In this document: positions 16,650-25,925 of the stretch, in pieces | Position numbering within the stretch: the first letter of the stretch is position 1 | How the letters are laid out: each line of letters opens with the position of its first letter | Assembly: GCA_036278735.1 (NCBI GenBank) | Contig: DASUKM010000018.1 | Coordinates: 1-64,000, forward strand | From: DASUKM01 sp036278735 | GTDB lineage: Bacteria; Acidobacteriota; Vicinamibacteria; Vicinamibacterales; 2-12-FULL-66-21 | Reading direction: 5' to 3' | Length of the DNA: 64,000 bases | Notes under the pieces: model-generated | Database searches by the model: none | What the model saw: only the letters and a program-made list of their open reading frames with translations | Told to the model about the DNA's origin: nothing | Position numbers and translations under genes: made by a program

Positions 16650-16666
16650 CGGCAGTCAGACTGCCG
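16650..16666. promoter_or_regulatory. Perfect 17-bp palindrome (possible operator)
   Basis: CGGCAGTC-A-GACTGCCG is a perfect inverted repeat with a one-base centre, just downstream of the sigma-54-like sequence. The short centre favours a protein-binding site over a hairpin; function is inference. Confidence 0.5.
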
Positions 16667-16799
16667 TTCACCTCTACAAACGTCACGCCCCGTTCCCGGA
16701 CGCTGGTGCGTTCGCCAGCCAACGAGGCGTGCGCCTGCTGCTCAGACGCGCCCCGCCCGCAGGCGGCTCGCTGCTGAGAGCAAGCCCAGGAGGACATGG

Positions 16800-18836
16800 A
16801 TGATGAGGTACGTCGGAACGAAGGGATGGATGCGCCTGGCCGCTGTCGCGGCGGGCTTGGTGATCGCGCAGGCCGGACCGGCCGCGGCGCAGACCTTGAC
16901 GCTGCCTGCTGTCAAGGATGCGACCGTCCGGGGCGGAAGTTACGCCAACACGAATTTCGGCAGCGACGCGATCCTCGAAACGCGCCAGAGCGACAGCGAC
17001 GAGTACGTGCGCCGTGCGGTGCTCACGTTCGATACGGACACGACTCTGCCCGCCGGCGCCAGCATCGGCACCGCCCAACTCGTGCTCACCGTCAAGGGGG
17101 GCAACAGCGAGACGCGGCAGCTCCGGGCGTACTCGATTCCCATTTCGTTCGACGAACCGGCCGTGACGTGGGACCGGCGGAAGATCGGCATCGACTGGAC
17201 CTATCCCGGCGTGGACGTCGTCGACGCCTACGCGACCGCGACGGCGACGAGCGCGGCCGGGTCGAAGGTGACCTTCGACGTGACGCGCCAGGTGCAGACG
17301 GTCGAGAAGGGCACCTACGGATCGCGGTACGCCCGATTCCTGATCGCCGACATGGGCGGGTCGAGCCGCGACTCGTACCGGCAGTACTACTCGGCCGAGG
17401 CGAGCAACGCGTCGGACCGGCCGACGCTGATCGTCACGTCCGGGTCGGGGACGTCCGACACGGGGAGCGGCGACGACCTGACGCTCACCGACGGCAACGC
17501 GACGACGCTGCGCGCAGGCTCGTACGCCAACACGAATTACGGGTCGTCGGGGGTGCTCGAGACACGCGCGAGCGATTCCGGCGACTACGTCCGGCGGGCG
17601 CTGCTGAAATTCGACACGGACACCACCACCAAGCCCGGCGCGTCCGTCAAGTCGGCGTACCTGACGATTACCGTCGCGGGTGGCAATCCCGAGACACGGC
17701 AGCTCGCGGTGTACCGGGAAACCGATGCGTACACCGAATCGGTGGCGACCTGGTCGAGCCGGAGGTCGGGACAGAACTGGGGCACCGCGGGGGGGGACCT
17801 GGCCGAGCGGATCGACGTCCAGCCGATTACGAACGTGGCGGGGTCGAAGGTCACGTTCGACGTGACGTCTGCCGTGCAGAAGATCGTCCGCGGCGATTAT
17901 GGCAGTTCGCGGTACACGCACTTCGTGCTCGTCGACGAGGGTGGCTCGAGCCGCCAGTCCTACAAACAGATTTATTCCGATGAGGCCAGCGCCACGGCCA
18001 ACCGGCCGACGCTGACGGTGACGCTCGGAAGCGGCACGTCATCGACGGAGGGCGACGGAGACGGAGACTCCGGCAGCGGGTCTTCGGGGACGAGCACCTT
18101 GCGGGTGCTCCAGTGGAATACCCACCACGGCGGCTACGGCACCGACGGCAAGTACGACCCGAATCGCCTGGCCTCGTGGATCGTCAAGATCAACCCCGAC
18201 ATCGTGTCGCTGAACGAGATCGAGTACTACACCGGCTGGGGCAACGAGGATCAGCCCGCGCGCTACGCGTCGCTGCTCGAATCGAAGACCGGCAAGACCT
18301 GGTACTACAAGTTCGTGACCGCCACCGGCGCCTCCAAGGGGAACGGCAATCTGATCCTCTCGCGGTATCCGTTCCGCGACACGGGCACGGAGCAATTGAG
18401 CTACTCCCGCGCGGTCGTCGAGGCCTCGGTCGTGGTGAACGGGCGGACGATCTCGTTCTTCTCGACCCATCTCGATGCCGACTCGTCCTCCTACCGTCTG
18501 AGGGAGGTCGGCGAGCTGCAGGCGTGGGCCGCCGGCATCAGCGAACAGCGCATCGTCGCGGGGGACTTCAACGCCCACGCCAGCTCCGCGGAGATCGCGA
18601 AGATGACGGACAGCTATACCGATACGTGGGCCCACGCGGTGAACAACGGCACGGCGGTGGCGTACGCCGACAACCCGACCGGGAACACGCGGAACTCGCG
18701 AATCGACTACATCTTTGCGTCGCACGGCGCGACGAAGCTCACGCTGACGAAGGTTCAGGTCTTCGACGTGCGCGATGCGAACGGCGTCATGCCATCCGAT
18801 CACCGGCCCGTGATGGCGACCTTCACCGTGAAATAA
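16800..18836 (+). CDS. Secreted protein: two DNRLRE (CBM96-like) domains plus endonuclease/exonuclease/phosphatase domain
   Basis: AGGAGG at 16788-16793 sets the start at the ATG 16800 (or 16803). The 678-residue product has a signal peptide ending AAAQ near residue 32. Two DNRLRE-type domains follow (about 33-220 and 227-410; each begins with ATxRxGSYANTNxGS and LETRxSDS, YVRRAxLxFDTD), then a Gly/Ser/Asp linker. The C-terminal EEP domain (about 434-678) starts LQWNTHHGGYG and has the catalytic motifs LNEIEYYTG, GDFNAH and SDHRPV of DNase I-like phosphodiesterases. It should act outside the cell on nucleic acid or another phosphodiester. DNRLRE domains are carbohydrate-binding modules, with reported alginate binding for one founder; binding to the local EPS is inference. 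A close paralogue follows in tandem. Confidence 0.85.
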   Translation: MMRYVGTKGWMRLAAVAAGLVIAQAGPAAAQTLTLPAVKDATVRGGSYANTNFGSDAILETRQSDSDEYVRRAVLTFDTDTTLPAGASIGTAQLVLTVKGGNSETRQLRAYSIPISFDEPAVTWDRRKIGIDWTYPGVDVVDAYATATATSAAGSKVTFDVTRQVQTVEKGTYGSRYARFLIADMGGSSRDSYRQYYSAEASNASDRPTLIVTSGSGTSDTGSGDDLTLTDGNATTLRAGSYANTNYGSSGVLETRASDSGDYVRRALLKFDTDTTTKPGASVKSAYLTITVAGGNPETRQLAVYRETDAYTESVATWSSRRSGQNWGTAGGDLAERIDVQPITNVAGSKVTFDVTSAVQKIVRGDYGSSRYTHFVLVDEGGSSRQSYKQIYSDEASATANRPTLTVTLGSGTSSTEGDGDGDSGSGSSGTSTLRVLQWNTHHGGYGTDGKYDPNRLASWIVKINPDIVSLNEIEYYTGWGNEDQPARYASLLESKTGKTWYYKFVTATGASKGNGNLILSRYPFRDTGTEQLSYSRAVVEASVVVNGRTISFFSTHLDADSSSYRLREVGELQAWAAGISEQRIVAGDFNAHASSAEIAKMTDSYTDTWAHAVNNGTAVAYADNPTGNTRNSRIDYIFASHGATKLTLTKVQVFDVRDANGVMPSDHRPVMATFTVK

Positions 18837-18858
18837 GGCCGGTTACAGGAGAACCCCG

Positions 18859-20295
18859 ATGCAGTGCTCTTCGATTGGCAGGTCCCTCGCGCGGGCGATG
18901 ACTGTCGCCGCCGTGTTCGCCGCAGGCGCAGGGGCCGCCGCGGCCCAGACGGTCGTCACCTTGAACGACGCCAATGCGACGACACTGCGTAGCGGCAGCT
19001 ACGCGGGGAGCAACTACGGGTCGTCGACCGTGCTGGAGACGCGCGCGAGCAGCTCGCCCGACTACGTCCGGCGGGCCCTGCTGAAGTTCGACACGGACAA
19101 TACGATCCCCGCCGGCAGTTCCATCGCCTCGGCGGTGCTCACGCTGACCGTCGCGGGGGGCAACGCGGAAACGCGCCAGCTCGCGGCGTACCAGGAGAAG
19201 TCGTCGTACACCGAATCGGTGGCGGACTGGACGTACAAGAAATCCGGCACGAGGTGGGGCACGGCGGGCGGCGATATCGGCGTCCGGGTCGGCTCCGCCT
19301 CGATCACCAACAAGGTCGGCTCGAAGGTGACCTTCGACGTCACGTCGCTGGTCCAGGCGATCGTCCGGGGAGACTACGGTTCGTCGCGCTACACGCGGAT
19401 CCTGCTCATCGACCAGGGCGGCTCGAGCCGCAGCTCGTACAAGCAGATCTACTCCGACGAGGCGAGCTCGACCGCGAACCGGCCGACCCTGACGGTGACG
19501 CTCGGGACGTCCAAGCAGCAGGACGACTCGGGCGACTCGGGCAGCTCGGGGACCACGCTCAAGGTGATGCAGTGGAATACCCACCACGGCGGCTACGGTA
19601 CTGACGGTGTGTACAGCCCCGATCGGCTCGCGTCCTGGATCGTGAAAATCAACCCCGACATCGTGTCGCTGAACGAGATCGAGTACTACACCGGCTACGG
19701 CGACGAGGATCAGCCCGCGCGCTATGCCTCACTGCTGAAGTCGAAGACCGGCAAGACGTGGTACTACAAGTTCGTGACGGCGAGCGGCGCCACGAAGGGC
19801 AACGGCAATCTGATCCTGTCGCGCTACCCGTTCCAGGATACCGGCACCGAGCAGCTCAGTTACTCGCGCGCCGTGGTGCAGGTGTCGATCGTCGTGAACG
19901 GTCGGACGATCTCGTTCTTCTCGACCCACCTCGACGCCAACTCATCGTCGTACCGTCTGACGGAGGTCGGGGAGCTGCAGGCGTGGGCGTCCGGGATCTC
20001 GGAACAGCGGATCGTCGCCGGCGACTTCAACGCGAACGTCGGTTCAGCCGAAATCACGAAGATGACGTCCCTGTATACCGATACCTGGGCCAAGGCGGTC
20101 AGCCAGGGCACGGCCGTCGCGTTCGCCGACGATCCGAACGGCGCCACCCGGCACAGCCGCATCGACTTCATTTTCCAGTCGCACAACGCCACGAAGCTGA
20201 CGCTGCAGAAGGTGCAGGTCTTCGACGTCCGGGATGCGAACGGCGTGATGCCGTCGGATCACCGGCCGGTGATGGCCACGTTCCAGGTGCAGTAG
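18859..20295 (+). CDS. Secreted protein: one DNRLRE domain plus endonuclease/exonuclease/phosphatase domain
   Basis: This 478-residue product is the tandem paralogue of the gene before it, 22 bp downstream with its own AGGAGA ribosome site, so the two form one operon. It has a signal peptide ending AAAQ, a single DNRLRE domain (about 33-215) and an EEP domain (about 233-478) that is nearly identical in wording: LQWNTHHGGYG, LNEIEYYTG, GDFNANVGS, SDHRPVMATF. It therefore lost, or never gained, one carbohydrate-binding repeat. A strong terminator 58 bp downstream ends the operon. The active-site residues look complete. Target probably extracellular DNA or a phosphodiester-linked polymer. Confidence 0.85.
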   Translation: MQCSSIGRSLARAMTVAAVFAAGAGAAAAQTVVTLNDANATTLRSGSYAGSNYGSSTVLETRASSSPDYVRRALLKFDTDNTIPAGSSIASAVLTLTVAGGNAETRQLAAYQEKSSYTESVADWTYKKSGTRWGTAGGDIGVRVGSASITNKVGSKVTFDVTSLVQAIVRGDYGSSRYTRILLIDQGGSSRSSYKQIYSDEASSTANRPTLTVTLGTSKQQDDSGDSGSSGTTLKVMQWNTHHGGYGTDGVYSPDRLASWIVKINPDIVSLNEIEYYTGYGDEDQPARYASLLKSKTGKTWYYKFVTASGATKGNGNLILSRYPFQDTGTEQLSYSRAVVQVSIVVNGRTISFFSTHLDANSSSYRLTEVGELQAWASGISEQRIVAGDFNANVGSAEITKMTSLYTDTWAKAVSQGTAVAFADDPNGATRHSRIDFIFQSHNATKLTLQKVQVFDVRDANGVMPSDHRPVMATFQVQ

Positions 20296-20353
20296 CCACA
20301 GGCGGTCGCCTGGCGCGGCGGCCCTCCGCGCCATGTCCCTTTGGCGACCGGCA

Positions 20354-20383
20354 GGGCGGACCTTCGGGTCCGCCCTGTTCTTC
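20354..20383 (+). terminator. Rho-independent terminator after the DNRLRE-phosphatase pair
   Basis: A perfect 9-bp stem (20354-20362 with 20367-20375) closed by a stable TTCG tetraloop is followed by TGTTCTTC. The U tract is interrupted, but the stem is GC-rich and is well placed 58 bp after the stop codon. Confidence 0.8.
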
Positions 20384-20447
20384 ACCTCCCTTCCCGATCT
20401 TCCTTCCTGCCTGCCTGCCTCACCTCGTCCGCTCTGGTGCGGTGTCC

Positions 20448-20463
20448 CGGCACGCCGGTTGCG
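20448..20463 (+). promoter_or_regulatory. Sigma-54-like promoter, FkbM/CDP-glycerol-transferase-like/GT2 operon
   Basis: CGGCACGCCGGTTGCG matches the sigma-54 consensus except for the first base and the weak last base; GG and GC are correctly spaced. It lies between the terminator and the next gene, about 83 bp upstream of the ATG at 20546. Confidence 0.5.
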
Positions 20464-20545
20464 TCCGTGAGCGCGCGTCAGCATGGACGGTCGTCGCGCA
20501 GCGTACCCGCCGCCGCTGGCGTTCGGGACGAAAGCACAGGGGTCG

Positions 20546-21445
20546 ATGATGGTTCGGTCGTCCTGGTTCCAGAGCGGCGGGTCATGGTCCCTGCGTGCGG
20601 CCCTCGGTCGCGGCGGAGGCAGGATGCGGTCGCTCGTGCAGACGAGGACGTCGCGGCCGCTCGCCGGTGTCGTGCACCGGTGGCGCTCCTCGCGCGACGC
20701 CGTGCGCCAGTGGTGGTATCGGGATCATCAGTGGCTGGGCCGTTTCGTCGAGTGGCGCGGAAACCTGATCCGGCTGGATGGCTGCCTCTTCGATGTTTCG
20801 CACCCCCAGATCTCGACGGCGTTGCGTGGCCGGCTGCTGCGCGGCCGCTACGAGCGCTCCGAGCGCGGGATCCTCGAACAACGGCTGGATCCCTTCGCGC
20901 CGGTCATCGAGCTCGGCGGAGGCATCGGGGTCGTCGCGACCCTGGTCAATCGTCGCCTGCGCGACCCCGCCAGTCATGTGGTCGTCGAGGCGAACGCGTC
21001 GCTGATCCCGGTGCTCGAGCGTCAGCGCCATCTGAACGGCGCGCGCTTTACGATCGAGCACGCCGCGATCGCGTATGAAAACGGGCCGGTCTCCTTCGAC
21101 GTCGGCGCCGAGTTCATCTCGGGCCGGATCGCCGGCGGCCGCACTGGTGCTCCCGTGCCCGCGACGACGCTCGCCTCGGTGCTGGAGCGTCATCCATGGA
21201 CCGGCGTGACACTCATTTGCGACATCGAGGGTGCGGAGACGGCGCTGGTCGAGCGCGAGATCGATGTTCTGCGCGCGCACGTGATGACGATCGTCATGGA
21301 GGTCCATCCGGCCCTCTGCGCACCGGACGCGTATCAGGCGCTCTTCGCGCGGCTGACGGCGGGCGGCTTCGTGGAGGTGGCGCGCGTGCGCAAGGTACAT
21401 GCGTTCCAGCGCCGTGACCAGCCCGACCATTCAGGCGCTGACTGA
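20546..21445 (+). CDS. FkbM-family SAM-dependent methyltransferase
   Basis: The chosen ATG at 20546 follows an AGGGG ribosome site and gives 299 residues; an upstream ATG at 20483 in the same frame would sit too close to the promoter. The central motif VIELGGGIGVVATLVNRRL is the SAM-binding loop; VVVEANASLIPVLERQRHLNG is motif II, and DIEGAETALVEREIDVL is the FkbM-family motif. FkbM enzymes O-methylate sugars or other hydroxyls. It is the first gene of an operon with a CDP-glycerol-transferase-like protein and a GT2, which points to methylation of a polysaccharide residue. The acceptor is unknown. Confidence 0.82.
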   Translation: MMVRSSWFQSGGSWSLRAALGRGGGRMRSLVQTRTSRPLAGVVHRWRSSRDAVRQWWYRDHQWLGRFVEWRGNLIRLDGCLFDVSHPQISTALRGRLLRGRYERSERGILEQRLDPFAPVIELGGGIGVVATLVNRRLRDPASHVVVEANASLIPVLERQRHLNGARFTIEHAAIAYENGPVSFDVGAEFISGRIAGGRTGAPVPATTLASVLERHPWTGVTLICDIEGAETALVEREIDVLRAHVMTIVMEVHPALCAPDAYQALFARLTAGGFVEVARVRKVHAFQRRDQPDHSGAD

Positions 21446-21478
21446 ACCGGCCCGCCGTTTGCAGTCCAGCTCGGTCGT

Positions 21479-22693
21479 ATGATGCCGTTATCTGTGCCGC
21501 AGGGGTCGCGGCGGCGGTGGCGCTCGCGCCTGACGCGCGTGGCGCGCCGCCTCGACACGGCCGCCGGCCGAGTCGGCGGCCGGCGAACGGTCCTGTTCGA
21601 CACGCGGTCGCCGCTCAATTTTGGCGTGCTGCGCCCGGTGCTCGACGGGCTCCGCGCCGACGCGCGCGTGGCGGTCCGCATTACCCACGACGATCGGGAG
21701 GACATTGCCCGCGCGCTGAAGGCCGCCGGGCTCGGCCCTCTCATGGTTCCGCGATCCCGGACGCCCTGGCTGCGGACCGACTTGTACGTGAACGCGGATC
21801 CCTGGCGTCCCGCGCACCTGCACCGCGCCGCGCGGCGGCTGAATTTCTTCCACGGCGTCGCCGGCAAGTACAACCTCGACGAACCGTCGCGCGATGCGCT
21901 CCTGTTCACGGGCTACGATCGCGTGGCGTTCGTCAACACGGACCGCCTCGGCCGGTATCTGGCACGTGGCGTCGTTCGACACGAACAGGCGGTGCTGGTC
22001 GGATATCCCAAGCTGGATGCGCTGGTGTCCGGCGCGTACGACGCGCGCGCGGTTCGCCAGTCTCTGGGATTCGACGTCGACCGGCCGACGGTGATGTACG
22101 CGCCGACGTGGTCGCCGGCGTCCTCGCTGCACGTGGCCGGGGAGGCGATCGTCGAGGCGCTGCTCGACCAGGGGCTGAACGTCATCGCGAAGCTGCACGA
22201 CAACTGCTTCCTGCTCGACGCGAAATACGCCGCGGGCGTCGACTGGCGGCAGCGGCTGTCGCGGTTCGAGGCGAGCGGCCGATTCGCGCTTGCCGAAGTG
22301 CCCGACGCCTCGCCGCTTCTGGCGGCGAGCGATCTCCTCGTGACCGACCACAGCTCCATTGGGTTCGAGTTCCTGGCCCTCGATCGTCCGCTGGTCGTCT
22401 TCGATGCGCCGGACCTGGCGCGCCACGCCCGGATCAATCCCGAGAAGGTGGCGCAACTGCGCAGCGCCGCCACCGTCGTGGCGTCGCCAGGCGAGCTGGC
22501 GCGTGCCGTCTGCGCCGCGCTCGCGGACCCGGCCGCGCGGTCCTCCGATCGCCGCCACGTCGCCGGCGAGATGTTCTTCCGCCCTGGAACGGCGACGGCG
22601 CGTGCGCTCGCGCTCGCCTACGAGCTGATCGCGCTGCACCCGCCGGCGGCTCTCATGGCACACCGGACGGGCATGGCCGTACGGGCGTCCTGA
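21479..22693 (+). CDS. CDP-glycerol glycerophosphotransferase-like protein (TagB/TagF family), copy A
   Basis: The 404-residue product has the family's features: NFFHGVAGKYNLDEP near residue 123, FVNTDRLGRYL, a VGYPKLDAL segment, VMYAPTWSPASSL (the YAPTWR-like motif) and VTDHSSIGFEFLALDRPLV. TagB/TagF proteins transfer glycerol phosphate or a polyol phosphate from a CDP-activated donor. Such genes also occur in capsule clusters of Gram-negative bacteria. It overlaps the GT2 start by one base and has a paralogue at 36111-37295 that also stands beside a GT2 of the same type. Phosphoglycerol as the transferred group is inferred from the family and may be another polyol phosphate. Confidence 0.8.
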   Translation: MMPLSVPQGSRRRWRSRLTRVARRLDTAAGRVGGRRTVLFDTRSPLNFGVLRPVLDGLRADARVAVRITHDDREDIARALKAAGLGPLMVPRSRTPWLRTDLYVNADPWRPAHLHRAARRLNFFHGVAGKYNLDEPSRDALLFTGYDRVAFVNTDRLGRYLARGVVRHEQAVLVGYPKLDALVSGAYDARAVRQSLGFDVDRPTVMYAPTWSPASSLHVAGEAIVEALLDQGLNVIAKLHDNCFLLDAKYAAGVDWRQRLSRFEASGRFALAEVPDASPLLAASDLLVTDHSSIGFEFLALDRPLVVFDAPDLARHARINPEKVAQLRSAATVVASPGELARAVCAALADPAARSSDRRHVAGEMFFRPGTATARALALAYELIALHPPAALMAHRTGMAVRAS

Positions 22694-23688
22694 TGGCGGC
22701 CGCCGACGCGTCGGTCCTGATTTGCACGTTCAATCGCGCGGCGCTGCTCGGAGAGGCGCTCGACAGCATCGCCGCGAGCCGCACGCGCGGCACGCGCACC
22801 TTCGAAGTCCTCATCGTCGACAACAACTCCACCGATGGCACGCGCGAGGCGGTGGCGTCGCGTCAGCCGTCCTATCCCATGCGTCTCCGGTACCTCGTCG
22901 AGGCGCGGCAGGGCAAATCGTACGCGTTGAACACCGGCATCGACGCGGCCGAAGGGCGCGTGATCGTGTTCGGCGACGACGATCAGCGGTTTGCGGATTT
23001 CTGGATCGATGAAGCGTGCGCGCCGCTCGAGGCGGACGGGGACCTCGCCTATACGGGCGGCCCCGTGTGGCCGCTGTGGGACGCCCCGCCGCCGTCCTGG
23101 CTGGACCTGTCGCGCACTGAATTCCGGGGCCCGCTCGGAATGTTCGACTACGGGCCGGAGCGCTTCGTGTTGGAAGACCGGCATCTGCCGGCCGGCGGCG
23201 GAAACATGGCCGTCCGGCGGGAGCTGTTCGCGCGCATCGGCGGATTCAGCGTGGAACTCGGACGAACCGGGCAGTCGCTGCTCGGGCAGGAGCAGGCGGA
23301 GTTCTTCTGCCGGTCACGCGCCGCCGGCGCCCGCGGATTGTACGTGCCGTCGATGGAGGTGTTCCACCACGTGCCCGTGCCGCGGCTGCAGAAGAGCTAC
23401 TTTCGCCGGTGGTGGTACTGGCGCGGCATCTCGCGCGCGCGCCTCGACCGCCTGGTGGGCACGGCGGGCGATGCTGCGCCCGTCGCCACGCTGCTGGGCG
23501 CCCCGCGCTACATGCTCCGATCCGTCCTCGAGGACGCCTCGGGCTGGATATCGTCCTGGGGCGTGAGGCGCGAGACCGACCGCCTCGTCCACGAACTGCA
23601 CGCGCTCTACCTGGCGGGGTACATCCGGGAACACCGCCGGCGGCGGCGTGTCGTCGATCCGCGTGCGGGCGCCGTCCGCGTGGGCTAA
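22693..23688 (+). CDS. Family 2 glycosyltransferase, copy A (YFRRWWYWRGISRA type)
   Basis: The ATG at 22693 overlaps the upstream stop by one base. The 331-residue GT-A enzyme starts SVLICTFNRAALLGEALDSI, has VDNNSTDGT and the DxD-type motif GDDDQRF for nucleotide-sugar binding, then GGGNMAVRREL and a late GQEQAEFFCRSRAAG. The C-terminal YFRRWWYWRGISRA segment is shared almost exactly with the GT2 at 34169-35164, which has the same length. No transmembrane segment is clear. The 3' end overlaps the convergent PLP gene by 4 bp. Confidence 0.85.
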   Translation: MAAADASVLICTFNRAALLGEALDSIAASRTRGTRTFEVLIVDNNSTDGTREAVASRQPSYPMRLRYLVEARQGKSYALNTGIDAAEGRVIVFGDDDQRFADFWIDEACAPLEADGDLAYTGGPVWPLWDAPPPSWLDLSRTEFRGPLGMFDYGPERFVLEDRHLPAGGGNMAVRRELFARIGGFSVELGRTGQSLLGQEQAEFFCRSRAAGARGLYVPSMEVFHHVPVPRLQKSYFRRWWYWRGISRARLDRLVGTAGDAAPVATLLGAPRYMLRSVLEDASGWISSWGVRRETDRLVHELHALYLAGYIREHRRRRRVVDPRAGAVRVG

Positions 23689-25925
23689 CCGCCGTCCCGC
23701 GCGGCCGGAATCGCCGTGCCATCCTTCAGCGCGCAGAGCGCGGTCTCGGGCCAGTAGCGCAGGAGGATGGCGATTTTGTGAAGGACGAGATCCAAATCCG
23801 CCCGCTGCGCGGCGACGCGCGCTTCCGGATCGGCGCCGAGCGAGGCATCGAACGCCACACGCGAGGCGTACCGTGCCCCGACCGCAATGCGAAGCGCTCC
23901 CTTGACGGCGCCGTCGGCTGCGCGGAGCCGTACCGGCTGCCCGAGATGACAGGGGGTCGCGGCGATGCGCCGCTCGATCGGGTTCGCCTGTGCGGGCAGC
24001 ACTTCTGACACATCGCGATTCAATGCCAGATAGACCCGCTGCGCCTCGTCGTAATCCAGGAGGACGCGGTTGCCGTCCGGTCCGGACGTGGCGAGGAAGA
24101 AGGTGAAGATCGTCGGCCACCCGTGCCAGTCGGCACCAGCCGCCACCAGATCCCGCTCTCCGACCGGCGCGTCGACGACGTCGAAGCCGTACGCCGCCAG
24201 CCGTTCGGCCGCGGCGTCGCGGAATGCGTGGTACCAGACGTCGCACTCCTCGTCGGGCACCGCCCGAAACGCCTGCATCTCGATGAGCGCGGTCCGCCAG
24301 CGCAACAGCAGCCCGACATTCGGTGTCTCGGGCAGCGCCGCACGCAGCCCGCGCCAGCGGGCGGGCACGTCCAGCCGGCTCATGTAAGCGCCAAGGCCGA
24401 TCGGGGAATCGTCGACCTCGTCGAGCGCGGCCGCGTAACGTGCCGGCACGATCAGGGCGCCCGAAAACGGCGAGCCCGTGAAGAACTTCGATCCGGAGAT
24501 CATGATCATCGCGCCCGCGGCCGCGCACTCCGACAGTCGACCCACGTCGATCCGCATCTGCGCCGCGTCGAACAGCACGACCAGTCGATCGCCCAATTCG
24601 TGCTGCAGGGCCCGGACGCACGCAAGACTCGGTGCACGCATGCCCGTCTTCGAGCTGTCGACCACGTGCACGAGCGCCGTGGCGCCGCTCGCCACCGCCG
24701 AACGCGCCAGCCGTGCGACACGCGCATCGAACTCCGCGAGCGGCACCGGCCGGCCACCATCGTCGCGCAGCGACAGCGTCTCGATGCGGAGGCGTTCGAC
24801 CGCCAGGCCGGTCACGGGCGTGCCGACCGCGACAGCCCGGGTGAGCGGGGCCACCGCGTCGAAATGCCGTCCGCTCGCGGCCGGCAGCGATCCACTGCCG
24901 ATCTCTTCCGGCCCGACGACAATGCTGACGAGATCTCGTGTGTGACCGGCGAGCGCGGCGTAGAGTGCGAACAGCTCGCAGTCGGTGCCGGAGGCAGCCA
25001 GGACGATTTCCATCCCACTCGAGACGTCGAGATTCAGCACATCGGCAATATCCCGGCGCGTCTGGTCGATCAGGTTCCCACACGCCTGCTCGTAGCGCCC
25101 GCCATGGAGCACGTCGGCGATCAGCCGTTCTCGCGTGGATTCAGCGCTGCGGTAGCCGATCTCCGACGTCGACGAGGCGGTGCAGGACGAGAAGGTCACG
25201 GCCCGCGGCCGGGGCGCCGCGCCGCATCCGTACTTGTTCAACCGGGACTGTGGATCGATCGCGAGGCGGCCGTCGCCGCCCCACGCCAATAGCCGTTCGG
25301 TCGGCGCGGCGAGCGGCAAGAGATTCTGGACCAGACCGGCGGTGTCGGTTTCGAGCGTGGCGTCGCCGGCGAGCGCCGGGTTGGCCCCCTGGAGCGGAAG
25401 CAGCGCCGCGCAGTGGGACAGCCACCCCGCCGCGAGACGCACCTCCCCTTGCCGCTCGCGCCTCGCGCTGAACAGCCGCTCCAGGAGACGGAACCATTCC
25501 GGGTTGGATCGCAGCGCCGCCTCGCGATCCGCGATCGACAAGGTCTCCAGGTAGCGGAGCGCGGTCGTGGCGGCGAGCGCCGCGGCCGCGATTTCGTGAG
25601 TCGCGGAACGGACCGCGCCCGTGACGCGGTGCCACAGCGCGATTTCGAACGCATGCCGCAAGTACACCCACAGGGCAGGCTCCGAGCGCGTCGCGCCGGC
25701 CGCCAGTTCGATCGTCGTGGCAGTCGGAACCCGGAACGGCGCCCGAAGATTCGCGCCGCCGCGAATCGTGAGGCCTCTCGCCAGCGGGTGCAGTTCGGGA
25801 CGGCGGCAGGCCTCCTCGATGTCGTGCCCTTCGATCTCTGTCGCGACTTGCCACTCCGGCTCGATGACCGAGAGGAAGGCGTGGGACAGATCCTTACCGG
25901 ACGCGTCACTGATGTTGGTGCGCAT
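23685..25925 (-). CDS. Large PLP-dependent fold-type-I protein of unknown reaction
   Basis: With the ATG at 25925 the product is 746 residues. Residues 1 to about 230 match nothing I recognise. From about 240 the protein resembles fold-type-I PLP enzymes of the aminotransferase V/decarboxylase group: ASGTDCELFALYAAL, VHVVDSSKTGMRAP, FDAAQMRIDVG (Asp453, pyridine-nitrogen binding) and MIMISGSKFFTGSP with the putative Schiff-base Lys480. The start overlaps the upstream ATP-grasp gene by about 20 bp, so the two are coupled. An amino-donor or amino-acid-modifying role for polymer decoration is possible. The length and the N-terminal extension are unusual for the family. Confidence 0.7.
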   Translation of the reverse strand: MRTNISDASGKDLSHAFLSVIEPEWQVATEIEGHDIEEACRRPELHPLARGLTIRGGANLRAPFRVPTATTIELAAGATRSEPALWVYLRHAFEIALWHRVTGAVRSATHEIAAAALAATTALRYLETLSIADREAALRSNPEWFRLLERLFSARRERQGEVRLAAGWLSHCAALLPLQGANPALAGDATLETDTAGLVQNLLPLAAPTERLLAWGGDGRLAIDPQSRLNKYGCGAAPRPRAVTFSSCTASSTSEIGYRSAESTRERLIADVLHGGRYEQACGNLIDQTRRDIADVLNLDVSSGMEIVLAASGTDCELFALYAALAGHTRDLVSIVVGPEEIGSGSLPAASGRHFDAVAPLTRAVAVGTPVTGLAVERLRIETLSLRDDGGRPVPLAEFDARVARLARSAVASGATALVHVVDSSKTGMRAPSLACVRALQHELGDRLVVLFDAAQMRIDVGRLSECAAAGAMIMISGSKFFTGSPFSGALIVPARYAAALDEVDDSPIGLGAYMSRLDVPARWRGLRAALPETPNVGLLLRWRTALIEMQAFRAVPDEECDVWYHAFRDAAAERLAAYGFDVVDAPVGERDLVAAGADWHGWPTIFTFFLATSGPDGNRVLLDYDEAQRVYLALNRDVSEVLPAQANPIERRIAATPCHLGQPVRLRAADGAVKGALRIAVGARYASRVAFDASLGADPEARVAAQRADLDLVLHKIAILLRYWPETALCALKDGTAIPAARDGG

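Larger units (their letters stand above)
16315..16799. other. 485-bp divergent intergenic region
   Basis: It separates the minus-strand GT4 operon from the plus-strand DNRLRE-phosphatase pair. It is visibly less GC-rich in its middle (about 16440-16620) than the surrounding genes. It contains sigma-54-like sequences facing both ways (16352-16367 minus; 16622-16637 plus) and a perfect 17-bp palindrome (16650-16666). No gene is supported. Confidence 0.6.

Noticed and set aside
20483..20545. Upstream ATG extending the FkbM protein by 21 residues
   Set aside because: The extra residues are not family-like and the start would lie within about 10 nt of the predicted transcription start; the ATG at 20546 has an AGGGG site.
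21448..21463. Sigma-54-like CGGCCCGCCGTTTGCA before the CDP-glycerol-transferase-like gene A
   Set aside because: Several mismatches, and the gene is probably co-transcribed with the upstream methyltransferase.
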